DNA of 64,000 nucleotides from Candidatus Accumulibacter contiguus (GCF_012940005.1 NZ_SPMX01000002.1:1-64000); one strand, 5' to 3'; positions 27,552 to 36,968 are shown, counted from the first letter of the stretch. Notes: a model not told the origin generated them from the letters alone. Translations and numbers: made by a program.

Positions 27552-29318
27552 ATGAGTCACGATCTCAAGAGCCACCTCGCCGAACTGATGCGGGCCGCAC
27601 TGCTCAGTGTTGCACCGAGCGAGTCCGACGCTGCCATCCATATCGAGCGACCGAAGCAGGCCACACATGGGGATTTTTCCTGCAATCTTGCGATGCAACT
27701 GGCGCGATCGATCAAACGCAATCCCCGGCAACTGGCGCAACTGCTGATCTCGGAGTTGCCGTATTCGCCCCTGGTCGATCGGAGCGAAGTCGCTGGCGCT
27801 GGTTTCATCAACTTTCACCTGTCGCCTGCGGCCAAGCTCGAAGTGCTGCACAGCATTCTCGAACAGGGCGCAGCGTTTGGTCGCTCGACGACTGGCGGCA
27901 AGCGCCGCGTACTGGTCGAGTTCGTATCGGCCAACCCGACCGGACCGCTGCACGTCGGGCACGGCCGTGGTGCCGCTTATGGCGACAGCCTGTGCAAGCT
28001 GCTCGGTTATGCCGGCTGGGACGTGACCAGCGAATACTACGTCAACGACGCTGGCCGTCAGATGGATATCCTCGCCCTGTCGACCTGGCTGCGCTACCTG
28101 GAACTGAACAAGCCGGACAGCGTGCCATTCCCCCCGAGCGGCTACCAGGGTGAATACGTTCGCGACATGGCCAGGCAGTTGCTGGCGGCACATCCTGACC
28201 GTTACCTGCGACCGCTCGCCAGCATCAGCGAAGGCCTGCCCGACCTGCCCGATCCCGAACGCACCGACGCCGCCGCCGGGCAACAGCGTGAAACCCTGCT
28301 CGATGCGCTGATTGCCAGGGCCAAGAAGTTGCTTGGCGAGGAGTGGAAAACCCTGCACGACTTCGTTCTCACCGAGCAACTCGCAGATTGCCGCAGGGAT
28401 CTCGAGGAATCCGGTGTGCATTTCGACGTGTGGTTTTCCGAACAGTCGCTGTTTGATATCGGACTGGTCGCGCGTTGCGTCGAGCGGCTCGACAAAAAAG
28501 GTCATCTCTACGTTCAGGATGGCGCCCGCTGGTTCCGGTCGACCGCTTTTGGCGACGAGAAGGATCGCGTTGTGCAGCGCGACAACGGTCTTTACACCTA
28601 CTTCGCGTCGGACATCGCCTACCACCTCAACAAATACGAACGCGGCTTCCAGCGCATCATCAACGTCTGGGGAGCCGACCATCACGGTTATATTCCACGA
28701 GTCAGGGGCGCAATCAGCGCTCTGGGGCTTGATCCTGATGTGCTCGAAGTGGCGCTGGTGCAGTTTGCCGTACTCTATCGCTCTGGCTGGAAGGCACAGA
28801 TGTCGACGCGTTCTGGAGATTTCGTCACCCTGCGCACGCTGCGCGAAGATGTCGGTAACGATGCCTGCCGCTTCTTCTATGTCCTGCGCAAATCCGACCA
28901 GCACCTCGATTTCGACCTCGATCTGGCCAAGAGCCAGTCGAACGACAACCCGGTCTATTACATTCAGTACGCGCACGCTCGCGTCTGCTCGGTGCTGGCC
29001 CTGTGGGGAGGCGAGCAGGAAGCACTGACCACCGCCGACCTGGCCCGCCTGGAAAGCCCGCATGAACTCGCCCTGGCCGTCAGGCTGGGTGAATTCCCGG
29101 AGGTCGTCGAAACGGCCGCGAGCGAACTGGCACCGCATCTGATCGCTTTCTACCTCAAGGATCTGGCCGCCGAGTTCCACAGCTATTACAATGCCGAGCG
29201 AATTCTGGTCGACAATCCGGTGTTACGAGATGCACGTGTGGCACTGGCGGCTGCCGTCAGGCAGGTGATCCATAATGGGATGACAATTCTGGGCGTCAGT
29301 TGCCCGGAGTCGATGTGA
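27552..29318 (+). CDS. argS: Arginyl-tRNA synthetase
   Basis: 588 residues, full length. Class I signatures: NPTGPLHVGHGRG (HIGH box) and AQMSTRSGDFVTL (KMSKS-like box), with the N-terminal additional domain (GDFSCNLAMQLAR) and the all-alpha anticodon-binding C-terminus (YIQYAHARVCSVL, YYNAERILVDN). It charges tRNA-Arg in the cytoplasm. The coding end overlaps the following SPOR gene's open frame, although the preferred SPOR start is 20 bases past the argS stop. Confidence 0.97.
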   Translation: MSHDLKSHLAELMRAALLSVAPSESDAAIHIERPKQATHGDFSCNLAMQLARSIKRNPRQLAQLLISELPYSPLVDRSEVAGAGFINFHLSPAAKLEVLHSILEQGAAFGRSTTGGKRRVLVEFVSANPTGPLHVGHGRGAAYGDSLCKLLGYAGWDVTSEYYVNDAGRQMDILALSTWLRYLELNKPDSVPFPPSGYQGEYVRDMARQLLAAHPDRYLRPLASISEGLPDLPDPERTDAAAGQQRETLLDALIARAKKLLGEEWKTLHDFVLTEQLADCRRDLEESGVHFDVWFSEQSLFDIGLVARCVERLDKKGHLYVQDGARWFRSTAFGDEKDRVVQRDNGLYTYFASDIAYHLNKYERGFQRIINVWGADHHGYIPRVRGAISALGLDPDVLEVALVQFAVLYRSGWKAQMSTRSGDFVTLRTLREDVGNDACRFFYVLRKSDQHLDFDLDLAKSQSNDNPVYYIQYAHARVCSVLALWGGEQEALTTADLARLESPHELALAVRLGEFPEVVETAASELAPHLIAFYLKDLAAEFHSYYNAERILVDNPVLRDARVALAAAVRQVIHNGMTILGVSCPESM

Positions 29319-29338
29319 TCGGAGGACCGAAGACTTCC

Positions 29339-30148
29339 ATGAGTCTTGACATGAAACCCCGCAAAGCACCTCCTGCCAGGAAATCGGGAGGAGGCACCCT
29401 GTTCGGCCTGTTCATTGGCCTGGTCATCGGCGTCATCGGCGTGGCCGGCGTGGTCTGGTATATCAACAAGGCACCGCTGCCTTTCACCACCACCGGCCAG
29501 CAACCCAAGCTACCGCCGCCCGTTGCCGGCAAGCCGCCAGCAGCCACTCCCGAAGTGCCGCCGGTCGCATCGGCGCCGGTGGCACTGCCTGGCAAGCCAG
29601 GTGACCCGGTCACCGAAAAACCGCGCTTTGACTTCTACAAGATCCTGCCTGGCAATGCTGAGGCCATTCCCGATCCCAAGCCCGAGGAAATCAAGCCAGC
29701 GGAGGCTAGGCCTGTGCCTGCCAAACCGACCGAAACGAAGGCAATCGAAACGAAGCCGATCGAAACGAAGCCCAGCGAGGGGAAACCGGCCGAGGGGAAA
29801 CCGGCCGAAACCAAGCCGACAGAGAGCAAAGCCGCTGCCAGCAAGACCGCCGAGAGCAAACCGGCGGACGCCAAACCGGCAGACAGTACCAGGAGCAAGG
29901 CCGACGGCACACTCAAGGAACCACTCTATCTGCAGGCCGGCTCGTTCCAGAGCGCGAATGAGGCTGACAACCAGAAGGCACGCCTGGCCTTACTTGGAAC
30001 CGAGGCGCAAATTCAGCAGGTGATGTTGCAGGACAAGGTGTGGTACCGCGTTCGTATCGGGCCCTATCAAAAGATCGACGATGTCAATCATTTGCGTGCC
30101 GACCTCGCCAGGCAGGGCATCGATGCCAATGTGGTCAGGAAAGACTGA
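29339..30148 (+). CDS. SPOR-domain protein (FtsN-like)
   Basis: 269 residues from the ATG at 29339. GGAGG lies 13 bases upstream, rather far; ATG at 29351 is an alternative. One membrane span near the N-terminus (LFGLFIGLVIGVIGVAGVVW) is followed by a proline/lysine-rich periplasmic linker made of about ten five-residue repeats, then a C-terminal SPOR domain (LYLQAGSFQSANEADNQKA ... VWYRVRIGPYQ) that binds denuded septal peptidoglycan. Topology matches FtsN-like division proteins. The argS-SPOR-dsbA order is typical of Rhodocyclales and related betaproteobacteria. Confidence 0.88.
   Translation: MSLDMKPRKAPPARKSGGGTLFGLFIGLVIGVIGVAGVVWYINKAPLPFTTTGQQPKLPPPVAGKPPAATPEVPPVASAPVALPGKPGDPVTEKPRFDFYKILPGNAEAIPDPKPEEIKPAEARPVPAKPTETKAIETKPIETKPSEGKPAEGKPAETKPTESKAAASKTAESKPADAKPADSTRSKADGTLKEPLYLQAGSFQSANEADNQKARLALLGTEAQIQQVMLQDKVWYRVRIGPYQKIDDVNHLRADLARQGIDANVVRKD
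29729..29878 (+). repeat. Ten tandem 15-bp units in the SPOR-protein linker
   Basis: Ten consecutive in-frame 15-base units encode TETKA, IETKP, IETKP, SEGKP, AEGKP, AETKP, TESKA, AASKT, AESKP and ADAKP. The first three and the fourth/fifth are almost identical in DNA, so unit number may vary between strains by slippage without breaking the frame, changing the reach of the SPOR domain. Confidence 0.8.
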
Positions 30149-30162
30149 GAGAGGAGAAACTT

Positions 30163-30810
30163 ATGCATCGAGCTCGCAGCGGATGGCTGCTTGCCATCAC
30201 CCTGGCCATGCTGGCAGTCATTCTGCCAGTTCGGGCCGAACTTGCGGTAGGTCGCGACTACCTACCAATCGTCCCGGCACAGATGACCGATACGCCGGCG
30301 AAGATCGAAGTGATCGAGTTCTTCTCGTACGGCTGTCCGCACTGCAGCGAATTCCATCCGATTGTCGGCAAGTGGGCAGCCGCATTGCCGAGCGACGTCA
30401 CCTTCAAACGCGTGCCAGTCACCTTCGGACGTCCTCAGTGGGCCAGTCTGGCCCGACTTTTCTATGCGCTGGAGGCCACCGGCGATCTGGCCAGACTGGA
30501 TAACGCGGTCTTCGATGCCCTGCACAAGGCGGGCAGCAAGCTTTATGACGACAAGAGCATCACCGAGTGGGTGACCGGGCAAGGCATCGACGCCAGGAAA
30601 TTCACCGAAGCCTACAACTCCTTCAGCGTCGTCAGCAAGGCCAAGCGCGCCGACCAGATGGTGCAGGCGTACAAGATCCAGGGCGTCCCGGCCATGGCCG
30701 TCGACGGCAAGTACCTGGTCACCGGCAAGGAGATCAAGGGATTGGCTGATCTGCCGGCGCTGACCGACCAGGTGATCGGCATGGCGCGCAGTGATCGCAA
30801 GAAAAAGTAG
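30163..30810 (+). CDS. dsbA: Thiol:disulfide interchange protein DsbA
   Basis: 215 residues from ATG at 30163 with GAGGAG 6 bases before it. The signal peptide ends near LPVRA-E; the thioredoxin-fold active site is SYGCPHCSEFHP (CPHC, as in E. coli DsbA), with the cis-proline loop in QGVPAMAVDGKY. It introduces disulfides in exported proteins and is re-oxidised by DsbB; a dsbB gene lies 21 kb away at 51383-51871. Confidence 0.94.
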   Translation: MHRARSGWLLAITLAMLAVILPVRAELAVGRDYLPIVPAQMTDTPAKIEVIEFFSYGCPHCSEFHPIVGKWAAALPSDVTFKRVPVTFGRPQWASLARLFYALEATGDLARLDNAVFDALHKAGSKLYDDKSITEWVTGQGIDARKFTEAYNSFSVVSKAKRADQMVQAYKIQGVPAMAVDGKYLVTGKEIKGLADLPALTDQVIGMARSDRKKK

Positions 30811-30904
30811 CGATTCTAGCGGTCACTCTGGCGCATTCTCCACAAGCCTTGCGCCGTCGCAGCAGAGCCGCTGCCGGCGAATCTTCCCGATCCTGGCTTC
30901 CCGC

Positions 30905-31666
30905 ATGCTCAAGGTCTTCATCACCGGCGCCTCGTCCGGCATCGGTTGGGCACTGGCCGAATACTACGCGCGGCAAGGAGCACAACTCGGACTGGCTGCG
31001 CGCCGGGCCGAGCCTTTGCAACGACTGTCCGCACGCTGGCCCGGCCAGGTCCGCTGCTACCCGCTCGATGTCACCGACGCCGCGTCCTTGCGCGCCGCCG
31101 GCGCAGACTTCATCGCGGCGCGCGGCGTTCCCGACATCGTGATCGCCAATGCGGGCGTCTCGGTCGGCACCCTGAGCGAATGCGCAGCCGATCTCGAAGT
31201 CATCCGGAGAATCATGGACGTCAATTTCTTCGGCATGGCCGCGACTTTTTCTCCGTTCATTGGAGGCATGCGGCAAGCGGGTTGCGGGCGGCTGGTGGGG
31301 ATCGCCTCGGTCGCCGGAATCCGCGGCCTGCCCGGTGCGGAGGCCTACAGCGCGTCGAAAGCCGCAGTGATCAGCTATCTCGAAAGCCTGCGTGTCGAAC
31401 TGCGCAACGCCGGGGTGCAGGTGCTCACCATCTGCCCCGGCTACATCCGCACCCCGATGACTGCCGCCAACCCTTTCCCGATGCCTTTCCTGATGCCGGC
31501 CGACGAGGCTGCGCGGCGCTTTGCGCGAGCGATCGAGCGAGGCGGCAGCTACACCGTCATTCCCTGGCAAATGGGCTTGGTGACCAAGGTTCTGCGGCTG
31601 CTGCCCAATGCCCTCTACGATCGTCTGTTCGCCGCCGCGCCGCGCAAGCCACGACAAGCGCCGTAG
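30905..31666 (+). CDS. Short-chain dehydrogenase/reductase
   Basis: 253 residues from ATG at 30905; the frame is open from 30791 but there is no start with family-like sequence before 30905. NAD(P) motif TGASSGIG, NAG motif IANAGVSVG, catalytic Ser in GIASVAG and YSASK. The C-terminal part has a hydrophobic MPFLMPADEAARRFARAIERG segment as in the classical SDRs related to DltE/YqjQ. Substrate unknown. It follows dsbA by 94 bases, an arrangement I recall from related genomes. Confidence 0.85.
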   Translation: MLKVFITGASSGIGWALAEYYARQGAQLGLAARRAEPLQRLSARWPGQVRCYPLDVTDAASLRAAGADFIAARGVPDIVIANAGVSVGTLSECAADLEVIRRIMDVNFFGMAATFSPFIGGMRQAGCGRLVGIASVAGIRGLPGAEAYSASKAAVISYLESLRVELRNAGVQVLTICPGYIRTPMTAANPFPMPFLMPADEAARRFARAIERGGSYTVIPWQMGLVTKVLRLLPNALYDRLFAAAPRKPRQAP

Positions 31667-31690
31667 TCATTTGATCTCGTCGCGATGCCT

Positions 31691-33235
31691 TCAGTCGATC
31701 GCCGGAGCTACCCGCCAACTGCGTGACATCTTGCCGTTGTGGTCGACGCTTTCCAGATGTACCGGGAAGCCCCACAGCCGCGCGACGTGCTTGAGCACCT
31801 CCTCGGCACTGTCACCGAGCGGGCGCTCGTTGTGCTGTGTATGGCGGAGGACCAGCGAACGGTCGCCGCGCAGGTTGACGCTCCACACCTGGATATTGGG
31901 TTCGCGCGAACCCAGGTCGTACTGGCGCGACATCGCCTCGCGCAGAACGCGATAGCCGGCCTCGTCGTGGATGGCGGAGACCTCGAGCTTCGGCGCTTTC
32001 TCGTCGTCGACGATGGTGAACAGCCGGAAGGCGCGCATCAGGCGCGGCGACAGGTACTGGCCGATGAAACTTTCGTCCTTGAAGTTGCGCATCGCGTGAT
32101 CGAGCGTGGCCAGCCAGTCGCTGCCGGCGATGTCCGGGAACCAGTCGCGGTCTTCGTCGCTTGGCGCTTCGCAAATGCGCTTGATGTCGGAGTACATCGC
32201 GAAACCCAGCGCATAGGGGTTGATGCCGTTGTAGGCCGGGTGGCCGACCGGCGGCTGGAATACGACGTTGGTATGGGACTTGAGCCACTCGATCATCAGG
32301 CCATCGGTGAGGTAGCCATCGTCGTACAGGGTGTTCAGCAGATGATGGTGCCAGAAGGTCGCCCAGCCTTCGTTCATCACCTGCGTCTGCCGCTGCGGGT
32401 AGAAGTACTGCGCCACCTTGCGCACGATGCGAACGATTTCGCGCTGCCAGGGCTCGAGCAGCGGCGCGTTCTTCTCGATGAAATAGAGCAGGTTTTCCTG
32501 CGGCTCGGCGGGAAAACGTGTCGCTTCCTTCTCGGCGGCCTCCTTTTCCGGTCGCCGCGGCAGCGTGCGCCAGAGTTCATTGACCTGCTGCTGCGCATAG
32601 GCTTCGCGATCCGCCGCCCGTGCACGTTCTTCGCCGAGGCTCAACCGGCTCGGCCGGCGATAGCGGTCCACACCGTAGTTCATCAGCGCATGGCAACTGT
32701 CCAGCAACAACTCGACCGCGTCGATGCCGTGACGCTCTTCGCAGCCGGCGATGTAGTCTTTGGCGTAGACGAGGTAGTCGATGATCGACGAGGCGTCGGT
32801 CCACATCCGGAACAGGTAGTTGCCCTTGAAGAAGCTGTTGTGGCCGTAGGCTGCATGCGCGATCACCAGCGCCTGCATCGCCATCGTATTCTCTTCCATC
32901 AGATAGCTGATGCACGGGTTGGCATTGATGACGATTTCGTAGGCCAGACCCATCTGACCGCGCCGGTAGTTCCGGTCGGTGGCAATGAACTCCTTGCCGT
33001 AGCTCCAGTGGCGGTAGTTGACCGGCATGCCGACCGAGGCATAGGCGTCCATCATCTGTTCGGCGGTGATGATCTCGAGCTGGTTGGGATAAGTGTCGAG
33101 GCCGAAGCGCCGGGCGGTGCTGCGGATGACCTCGTGATACTGATGAAGCAACTCGAAGGTCCAGTCGCTTGGCGCCGGCAGCTTCGCCGCCGATGCTTGG
33201 GCCGGCAGCGGCCGGTCGATCAGGGTATGGTTCAT
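31691..33235 (-). CDS. SpoVR/YcgB family protein
   Basis: 514 residues from ATG at 33235, preceded by GGAGGTGAGGG; the stop of the yeaH gene overlaps it by four bases. Conserved features of SpoVR: YGKEFIATDRNYRRGQMGLAYE, VINANPCISYLMEENTMAMQ, AAYGHNSFFKGNYLF, NEGWATFWHH and NPYALGFAMYSDI. Function is unknown; in E. coli ycgB belongs to the RpoS regulon and in Bacillus spoVR affects the spore cortex. The conserved prkA-yeaH-spoVR set is a general stress/starvation module of proteobacteria. Confidence 0.93.
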   Translation of the reverse strand: MNHTLIDRPLPAQASAAKLPAPSDWTFELLHQYHEVIRSTARRFGLDTYPNQLEIITAEQMMDAYASVGMPVNYRHWSYGKEFIATDRNYRRGQMGLAYEIVINANPCISYLMEENTMAMQALVIAHAAYGHNSFFKGNYLFRMWTDASSIIDYLVYAKDYIAGCEERHGIDAVELLLDSCHALMNYGVDRYRRPSRLSLGEERARAADREAYAQQQVNELWRTLPRRPEKEAAEKEATRFPAEPQENLLYFIEKNAPLLEPWQREIVRIVRKVAQYFYPQRQTQVMNEGWATFWHHHLLNTLYDDGYLTDGLMIEWLKSHTNVVFQPPVGHPAYNGINPYALGFAMYSDIKRICEAPSDEDRDWFPDIAGSDWLATLDHAMRNFKDESFIGQYLSPRLMRAFRLFTIVDDEKAPKLEVSAIHDEAGYRVLREAMSRQYDLGSREPNIQVWSVNLRGDRSLVLRHTQHNERPLGDSAEEVLKHVARLWGFPVHLESVDHNGKMSRSWRVAPAID

Positions 33236-34506
33236 TTTGCCCTCACCTCCTTGCTGAACAGCTCGCGAAATACCGGATAGATCTGGTCGACCGTACTGGC
33301 CTTGCGCATCGCGAAGGCATCGGAGATTGCCGCCAGCGCTGCGTATTCCTGCCACAGGTTCTGCTCCTGCTCGACCACCTGGATATAAGCGAAGTAGCGG
33401 CACAGCGGCAGAATGTCGTTCGCCAACAGTTCACGACAGCGCGCGCTGTCGTTGTGCCAGTTGTCGCCATCGCTGGCGTGTGCGCCATAGATGTTCCATC
33501 CGCTGCTCGGGTAGCGAGCGCGGATGATCTGCTCCATGAGAACGAGCGCGCTCGAGACGACGGTCCCGCCGGTTTCCGTGGCGTGGAAGAAGTCGTGCTC
33601 GTTGACTTCCTGCGCCTGTGTGTGATGGCGGATGAAGACGATGTCGATCCGTTCATAGTGCCGGGTCAGGAAGAGGTAGAGCAGGATGAAAAAGCGCTTG
33701 GCCAGATCCTTGCGCGCTTCGTCCATCGAACCGGAGACATCCATCAGGCAGAACATGACCGCCTTGGCGGTCGGCACCGGCGTCCGCACGCGGCTGCGAT
33801 AGCGCAGATCGATCGGGTCGAGGTAGGGGATGCGCTGGATGTGTACGCGCAGCGCTTCGATGTCATGCTGGAGCGCCTGGATTTCCTGCCGGCGCGACGG
33901 GTCAAGAGGCGGTGCGAGCAGGGCCTCGAGAAGTGCTTCGAGGCGGATCAGTTCGCGCCGCGCCTGGCTGCCGAGTGCGATGCGCCGGCCGATGGCGCCG
34001 CGCATCGAGCGTACGACATGCAGATTGTTCGGCGTACCGTCGCTGGAAAAGCCGGCCCGGTGCGTCTTGTACTCGGGGGTGTCGGCGAGCGTCGTGCGCA
34101 CCAGATTGGGCAGCGCCAGGTCGTCGAAGAAGACCTGCATGAACTCCTCTTTCGTCAGGTGAAAGACGAAGTCGTCTTCTCCCTCGCCGGAATCGCCGGC
34201 CTGCCCGGAACCGCCCCGGCCAGCGCCGCCCTGTGGACGGTCGATGCGGTCACCGCGAACGAAATCCTGGTTGCCAGGATGCACCATTTCGCGTCGTCCG
34301 CCCGGGCCGTGGCCGAACACCGGCTCGCTGATGTCGCGGCGCGGGATCGGGATATCCTCGCCCTGGGCGATGTCACGGATGCCACGCCCGGCGACGGCAC
34401 GCTTCACCGCTTCACGGATCTGCTCGCGGTGCCGGCGCAGGAAGCGTTCACGGTTGCCGATCGACTTGTTCTTGCCGGCCAGCCTTCGATCGATGATCTG
34501 TTGCAC
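33232..34506 (-). CDS. YeaH/YhbH family protein (DUF444), von Willebrand A fold
   Basis: 424 residues. The C-terminal half has a von Willebrand A-type fold with the MIDAS motif CLMDVSGSMDEARK and later TGGTVVSSAL. The N-terminus is basic, then comes a glycine-rich stretch (about 92-110). In E. coli, YeaH is encoded with the kinase YeaG and both affect stress and nitrogen-starvation responses. It lies between prkA (51 bases upstream) and spoVR (four-base overlap), so the three form one operon. Confidence 0.93.
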   Translation of the reverse strand: MQQIIDRRLAGKNKSIGNRERFLRRHREQIREAVKRAVAGRGIRDIAQGEDIPIPRRDISEPVFGHGPGGRREMVHPGNQDFVRGDRIDRPQGGAGRGGSGQAGDSGEGEDDFVFHLTKEEFMQVFFDDLALPNLVRTTLADTPEYKTHRAGFSSDGTPNNLHVVRSMRGAIGRRIALGSQARRELIRLEALLEALLAPPLDPSRRQEIQALQHDIEALRVHIQRIPYLDPIDLRYRSRVRTPVPTAKAVMFCLMDVSGSMDEARKDLAKRFFILLYLFLTRHYERIDIVFIRHHTQAQEVNEHDFFHATETGGTVVSSALVLMEQIIRARYPSSGWNIYGAHASDGDNWHNDSARCRELLANDILPLCRYFAYIQVVEQEQNLWQEYAALAAISDAFAMRKASTVDQIYPVFRELFSKEVRAK

Positions 34507-34539
34507 GGGATGTCCTCCACGCCTCGGCTTGATGCCGGG

Positions 34540-34566
34540 TCACGAATGTCACGAATTTCACGAATT
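34540..34566. repeat. Three tandem 9-bp repeats across the prkA stop codon
   Basis: TCACGAATG, TCACGAATT, TCACGAATT follow one another without gaps. The last unit covers the prkA stop codon and final codon; the other two occupy the prkA-yeaH spacer. No structure or known binding site is apparent. Confidence 0.6.
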
Positions 34567-36480
34567 CTTGCGGACACGCAGATACCACTCGCAGAGCAGT
34601 CGCACCTGCTTCGACGTGTAGCCCTTGTTGACCATGCGATTGACGAAATCTTCGTGCTTCTTGACATCGTCGGCGCTGGCCTTGGCATTGAAGCTGATGA
34701 CCGGCAACAATTCTTCGGTGTTCGAGAACATCTTTTTCTCGATTACCGTGCGCAGCTTTTCGTAGCTGGTCCACAGCGGGTTCTTGCCCTGGTTGTTGGC
34801 GCGCGCGCGCAGCACGAAATTGACGATCTCGTTGCGAAAATCCTTCGGGTTGGCGATTCCCGCGGGCTTTTCGATCTTCTCGAGTTCGGCATTCAGCGAG
34901 GCGCGGTCGAATACCTCGCCGGTATCGGTGTCGCGATACTCCTGATCCTGGATCCAGTAGTCGGCGTAGGTGACATAGCGGTCGAAAATGTTCTGGCCGT
35001 ACTCGCTATAGCTTTCCAGGTACGCGGTCTGGATTTCCTTGCCAATGAATTCGGCGTAGCGCACCGACAGGTGTTCCTTGATGAAAGCGAGGTACTTTGC
35101 CTCGGTTTCGGCCGGGAACTGTTCGCGCTCGATCTGCTGCTCGAGCACGTACATCAGGTGCACCGGGTTGGCGGCGACCTCGGTCGAGTCGAAGTTGAAC
35201 ACCTTGCTGAGGATCTTGAAGGCGAAGCGGGTCGAAATGCCGCTCATGCCTTCATCGACGCCGGCGTAGTCGCGGTACTCCTGGTAGCTCTTGGCGCGCG
35301 GATCGGTGTCTTTGAGGTTTTCACCATCGTAGACCAGCATTTTCGAATACAGGCTGGAGTTTTCCGGCTCCTTCAGGCGCGTCAGTACGGCGAACTGCGC
35401 CATGATCGGCAGGGTCCCCGGCGCGCAGGTGGCTTGCGCAAGCGAGGAACCGCGCAGCAGCTTCTCGTAAATCTTCACTTCTTCGGAAACGCGCAGGCAA
35501 TAAGGCACCTTGACGATGTAGATGCGGTCCAGAAAGGCCTCGTTGTTCTTGTTGTTGCGGAAGGCTTTCCATTCGCTTTCATTCGAGTGCGCGAGAACGA
35601 CGCCGTCGAAGGGGATCGCGCCAAAGCCTTCGGTGCCCTTGAAATTGCCTTCCTGCGTCGCAGTCAGCAGCGGGTGCAGCACCTTGATCGGCGCCTTGAA
35701 CATTTCGACAAACTCGAGCAGCCCCTGGTTGGCGAGGCACAGACCGCCCGAAAAGCTGTAGGCGTCCGGATCGTCCTGGGCATAGGTTTCGAGCTTGCGG
35801 ATGTCGACCTTGCCGACCAGGCTCGAAATGTCCTGATTGTTCTCGTCACCGGGTTCGGTCTTGGCGATGCCGACCTGCTTGAGCACGCTCGGGTAGCGCT
35901 TCACTACCTTGAACCTGCGGATGTCGCCGCCGAATTCTTCCAGCCGCTTCACCGCCCACGGCGACAGGATGCGCGTGAGGTAGCGGCGCGGAATGCCGTA
36001 TTCCTTTTCGAGAATGGCGCCATCTTCATCCGGATCGAACAGGCCGAGCGGCGACTCGTTTACCGGCGAACCCTTGATCGCGTAGAAAGGCACCTCCTGC
36101 ATCAGCGACTTCAGGCGCTCGGCGATCGAGCTCTTGCCGCCGCCGACCGGGCCAAGCAGGTAGAGGATCTGCTTCTTTTCTTCGAGCCCCTGCGCCGCGT
36201 GGCGGAAGTAGCTCACCACCTGCTCGATGGCGTCTTCCAGCCCATAGAACTCGGCGAAAGCCGGATAGATCTTGATCACCTTGTTGGCAAAAAGGCGTGA
36301 CAGCCGCGGGTCGTTGCGGGTGTCCACCGCCTGCGGTTCGCCGATGGCGCGCAGCATGCGCTCGGCGGCGCTGGCATAGCTCAGCGGATCTCGCTTGCAC
36401 GCCGCGAGATAGTCCTCCAGCGAAAGCTCCTCTTCGCGGGTGCGGTCGAAGCGGGCGGCAAAATGACTGACGATATCCAT
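34558..36480 (-). CDS. prkA: PrkA/YeaG serine protein kinase
   Basis: 640 residues from ATG at 36480, with GGAG 6-7 bases upstream. An N-terminal AAA+ type domain has Walker A LLGPVGGGKSS near residue 107 and family-specific SPVNESPLGLFDP and GLLEFVEMFKAPI; the C-terminal part holds the PrkA kinase region (SGISTRFAFKILSKVFNFD). PrkA was first described as a serine kinase and YeaG has reported kinase activity; AAA+ function is also discussed. First gene of the prkA-yeaH-spoVR stress operon. A long inverted repeat lies 65-106 bases upstream of the start. Confidence 0.95.
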   Translation of the reverse strand: MDIVSHFAARFDRTREEELSLEDYLAACKRDPLSYASAAERMLRAIGEPQAVDTRNDPRLSRLFANKVIKIYPAFAEFYGLEDAIEQVVSYFRHAAQGLEEKKQILYLLGPVGGGKSSIAERLKSLMQEVPFYAIKGSPVNESPLGLFDPDEDGAILEKEYGIPRRYLTRILSPWAVKRLEEFGGDIRRFKVVKRYPSVLKQVGIAKTEPGDENNQDISSLVGKVDIRKLETYAQDDPDAYSFSGGLCLANQGLLEFVEMFKAPIKVLHPLLTATQEGNFKGTEGFGAIPFDGVVLAHSNESEWKAFRNNKNNEAFLDRIYIVKVPYCLRVSEEVKIYEKLLRGSSLAQATCAPGTLPIMAQFAVLTRLKEPENSSLYSKMLVYDGENLKDTDPRAKSYQEYRDYAGVDEGMSGISTRFAFKILSKVFNFDSTEVAANPVHLMYVLEQQIEREQFPAETEAKYLAFIKEHLSVRYAEFIGKEIQTAYLESYSEYGQNIFDRYVTYADYWIQDQEYRDTDTGEVFDRASLNAELEKIEKPAGIANPKDFRNEIVNFVLRARANNQGKNPLWTSYEKLRTVIEKKMFSNTEELLPVISFNAKASADDVKKHEDFVNRMVNKGYTSKQVRLLCEWYLRVRKNS

Positions 36481-36968
36481 GTTGATCTCCAATAAACGGG
36501 TTCTATCCTCCCCGATGATCTCGACCGTGCCGGGTGGAATCAGCACTGGCGCATTACACTTAAGATCAAGCAAGTAACGCGCCAGTTCCCGTAACGGCTT
36601 ACCCGATGGCATCTGCCCCGTGCTTCGGCAAGGCATTCCCGGCGTCGGCGTCCTCCTCTCCATGCGCAGCCTGATGGCGGCAATGCCTGATGGCGCCGAC
36701 AGGTTGTCGGCATGACCATGATATTCGCGTAGCAGACGAGGCTGCTGGCGGGCGCGCACCAACACGGTGCGTAACGCTGCGGTCGATGCCACAGAAAGGG
36801 GACAGATACGGCAAGGTGTAAAATTTTCCGAGGAGTGGCAGTGTTGCTCCTGGTGACTCAGCAAGTCCATCTTTCTTTTTGGTGGTATTGTCTTTGCGTT
36901 AGTTCAGCACCCCGACATTGCTTCATGCGAAAGCCATCGATTCCACCCCATTCAAGCTGCCTGTCCTC
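36481..36968. other. Divergent intergenic region between prkA and a diguanylate cyclase
   Basis: 488 bases without a supported gene. It holds the inverted repeat at 36545-36586 and, near 36795, a GGGGACAGATAC stretch of the kind often seen beside transposon-derived repeats. The right third is A/T-rich. Promoters of both divergent genes should be here, but I could not assign one with confidence. Confidence 0.5.
36545..36586. promoter_or_regulatory. Long inverted repeat in the prkA leader
   Basis: ACTGGCGC-a-TTAC (36545-36557) mirrors GTAA-c-GCGCCAGT (36574-36586), 12 of 13 positions pairing around a 16-base centre that itself contains a near-palindrome. It lies 65-106 bases before the prkA start, so it could be an RNA hairpin in the leader or a binding site for a dimeric regulator. 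Confidence 0.55.

Noticed and set aside
33169-36300. A 1043-codon open frame on the plus strand across prkA, yeaH and spoVR
   Set aside because: It is the antisense shadow of three well-supported genes. High third-position GC keeps such frames free of stops, and the translation has no recognisable domain.
36790-36815. GGGGACAGATAC stretch resembling REP/transposon-linked sequence
   Set aside because: Single occurrence without an inverted partner or transposase; left as part of the intergenic description.
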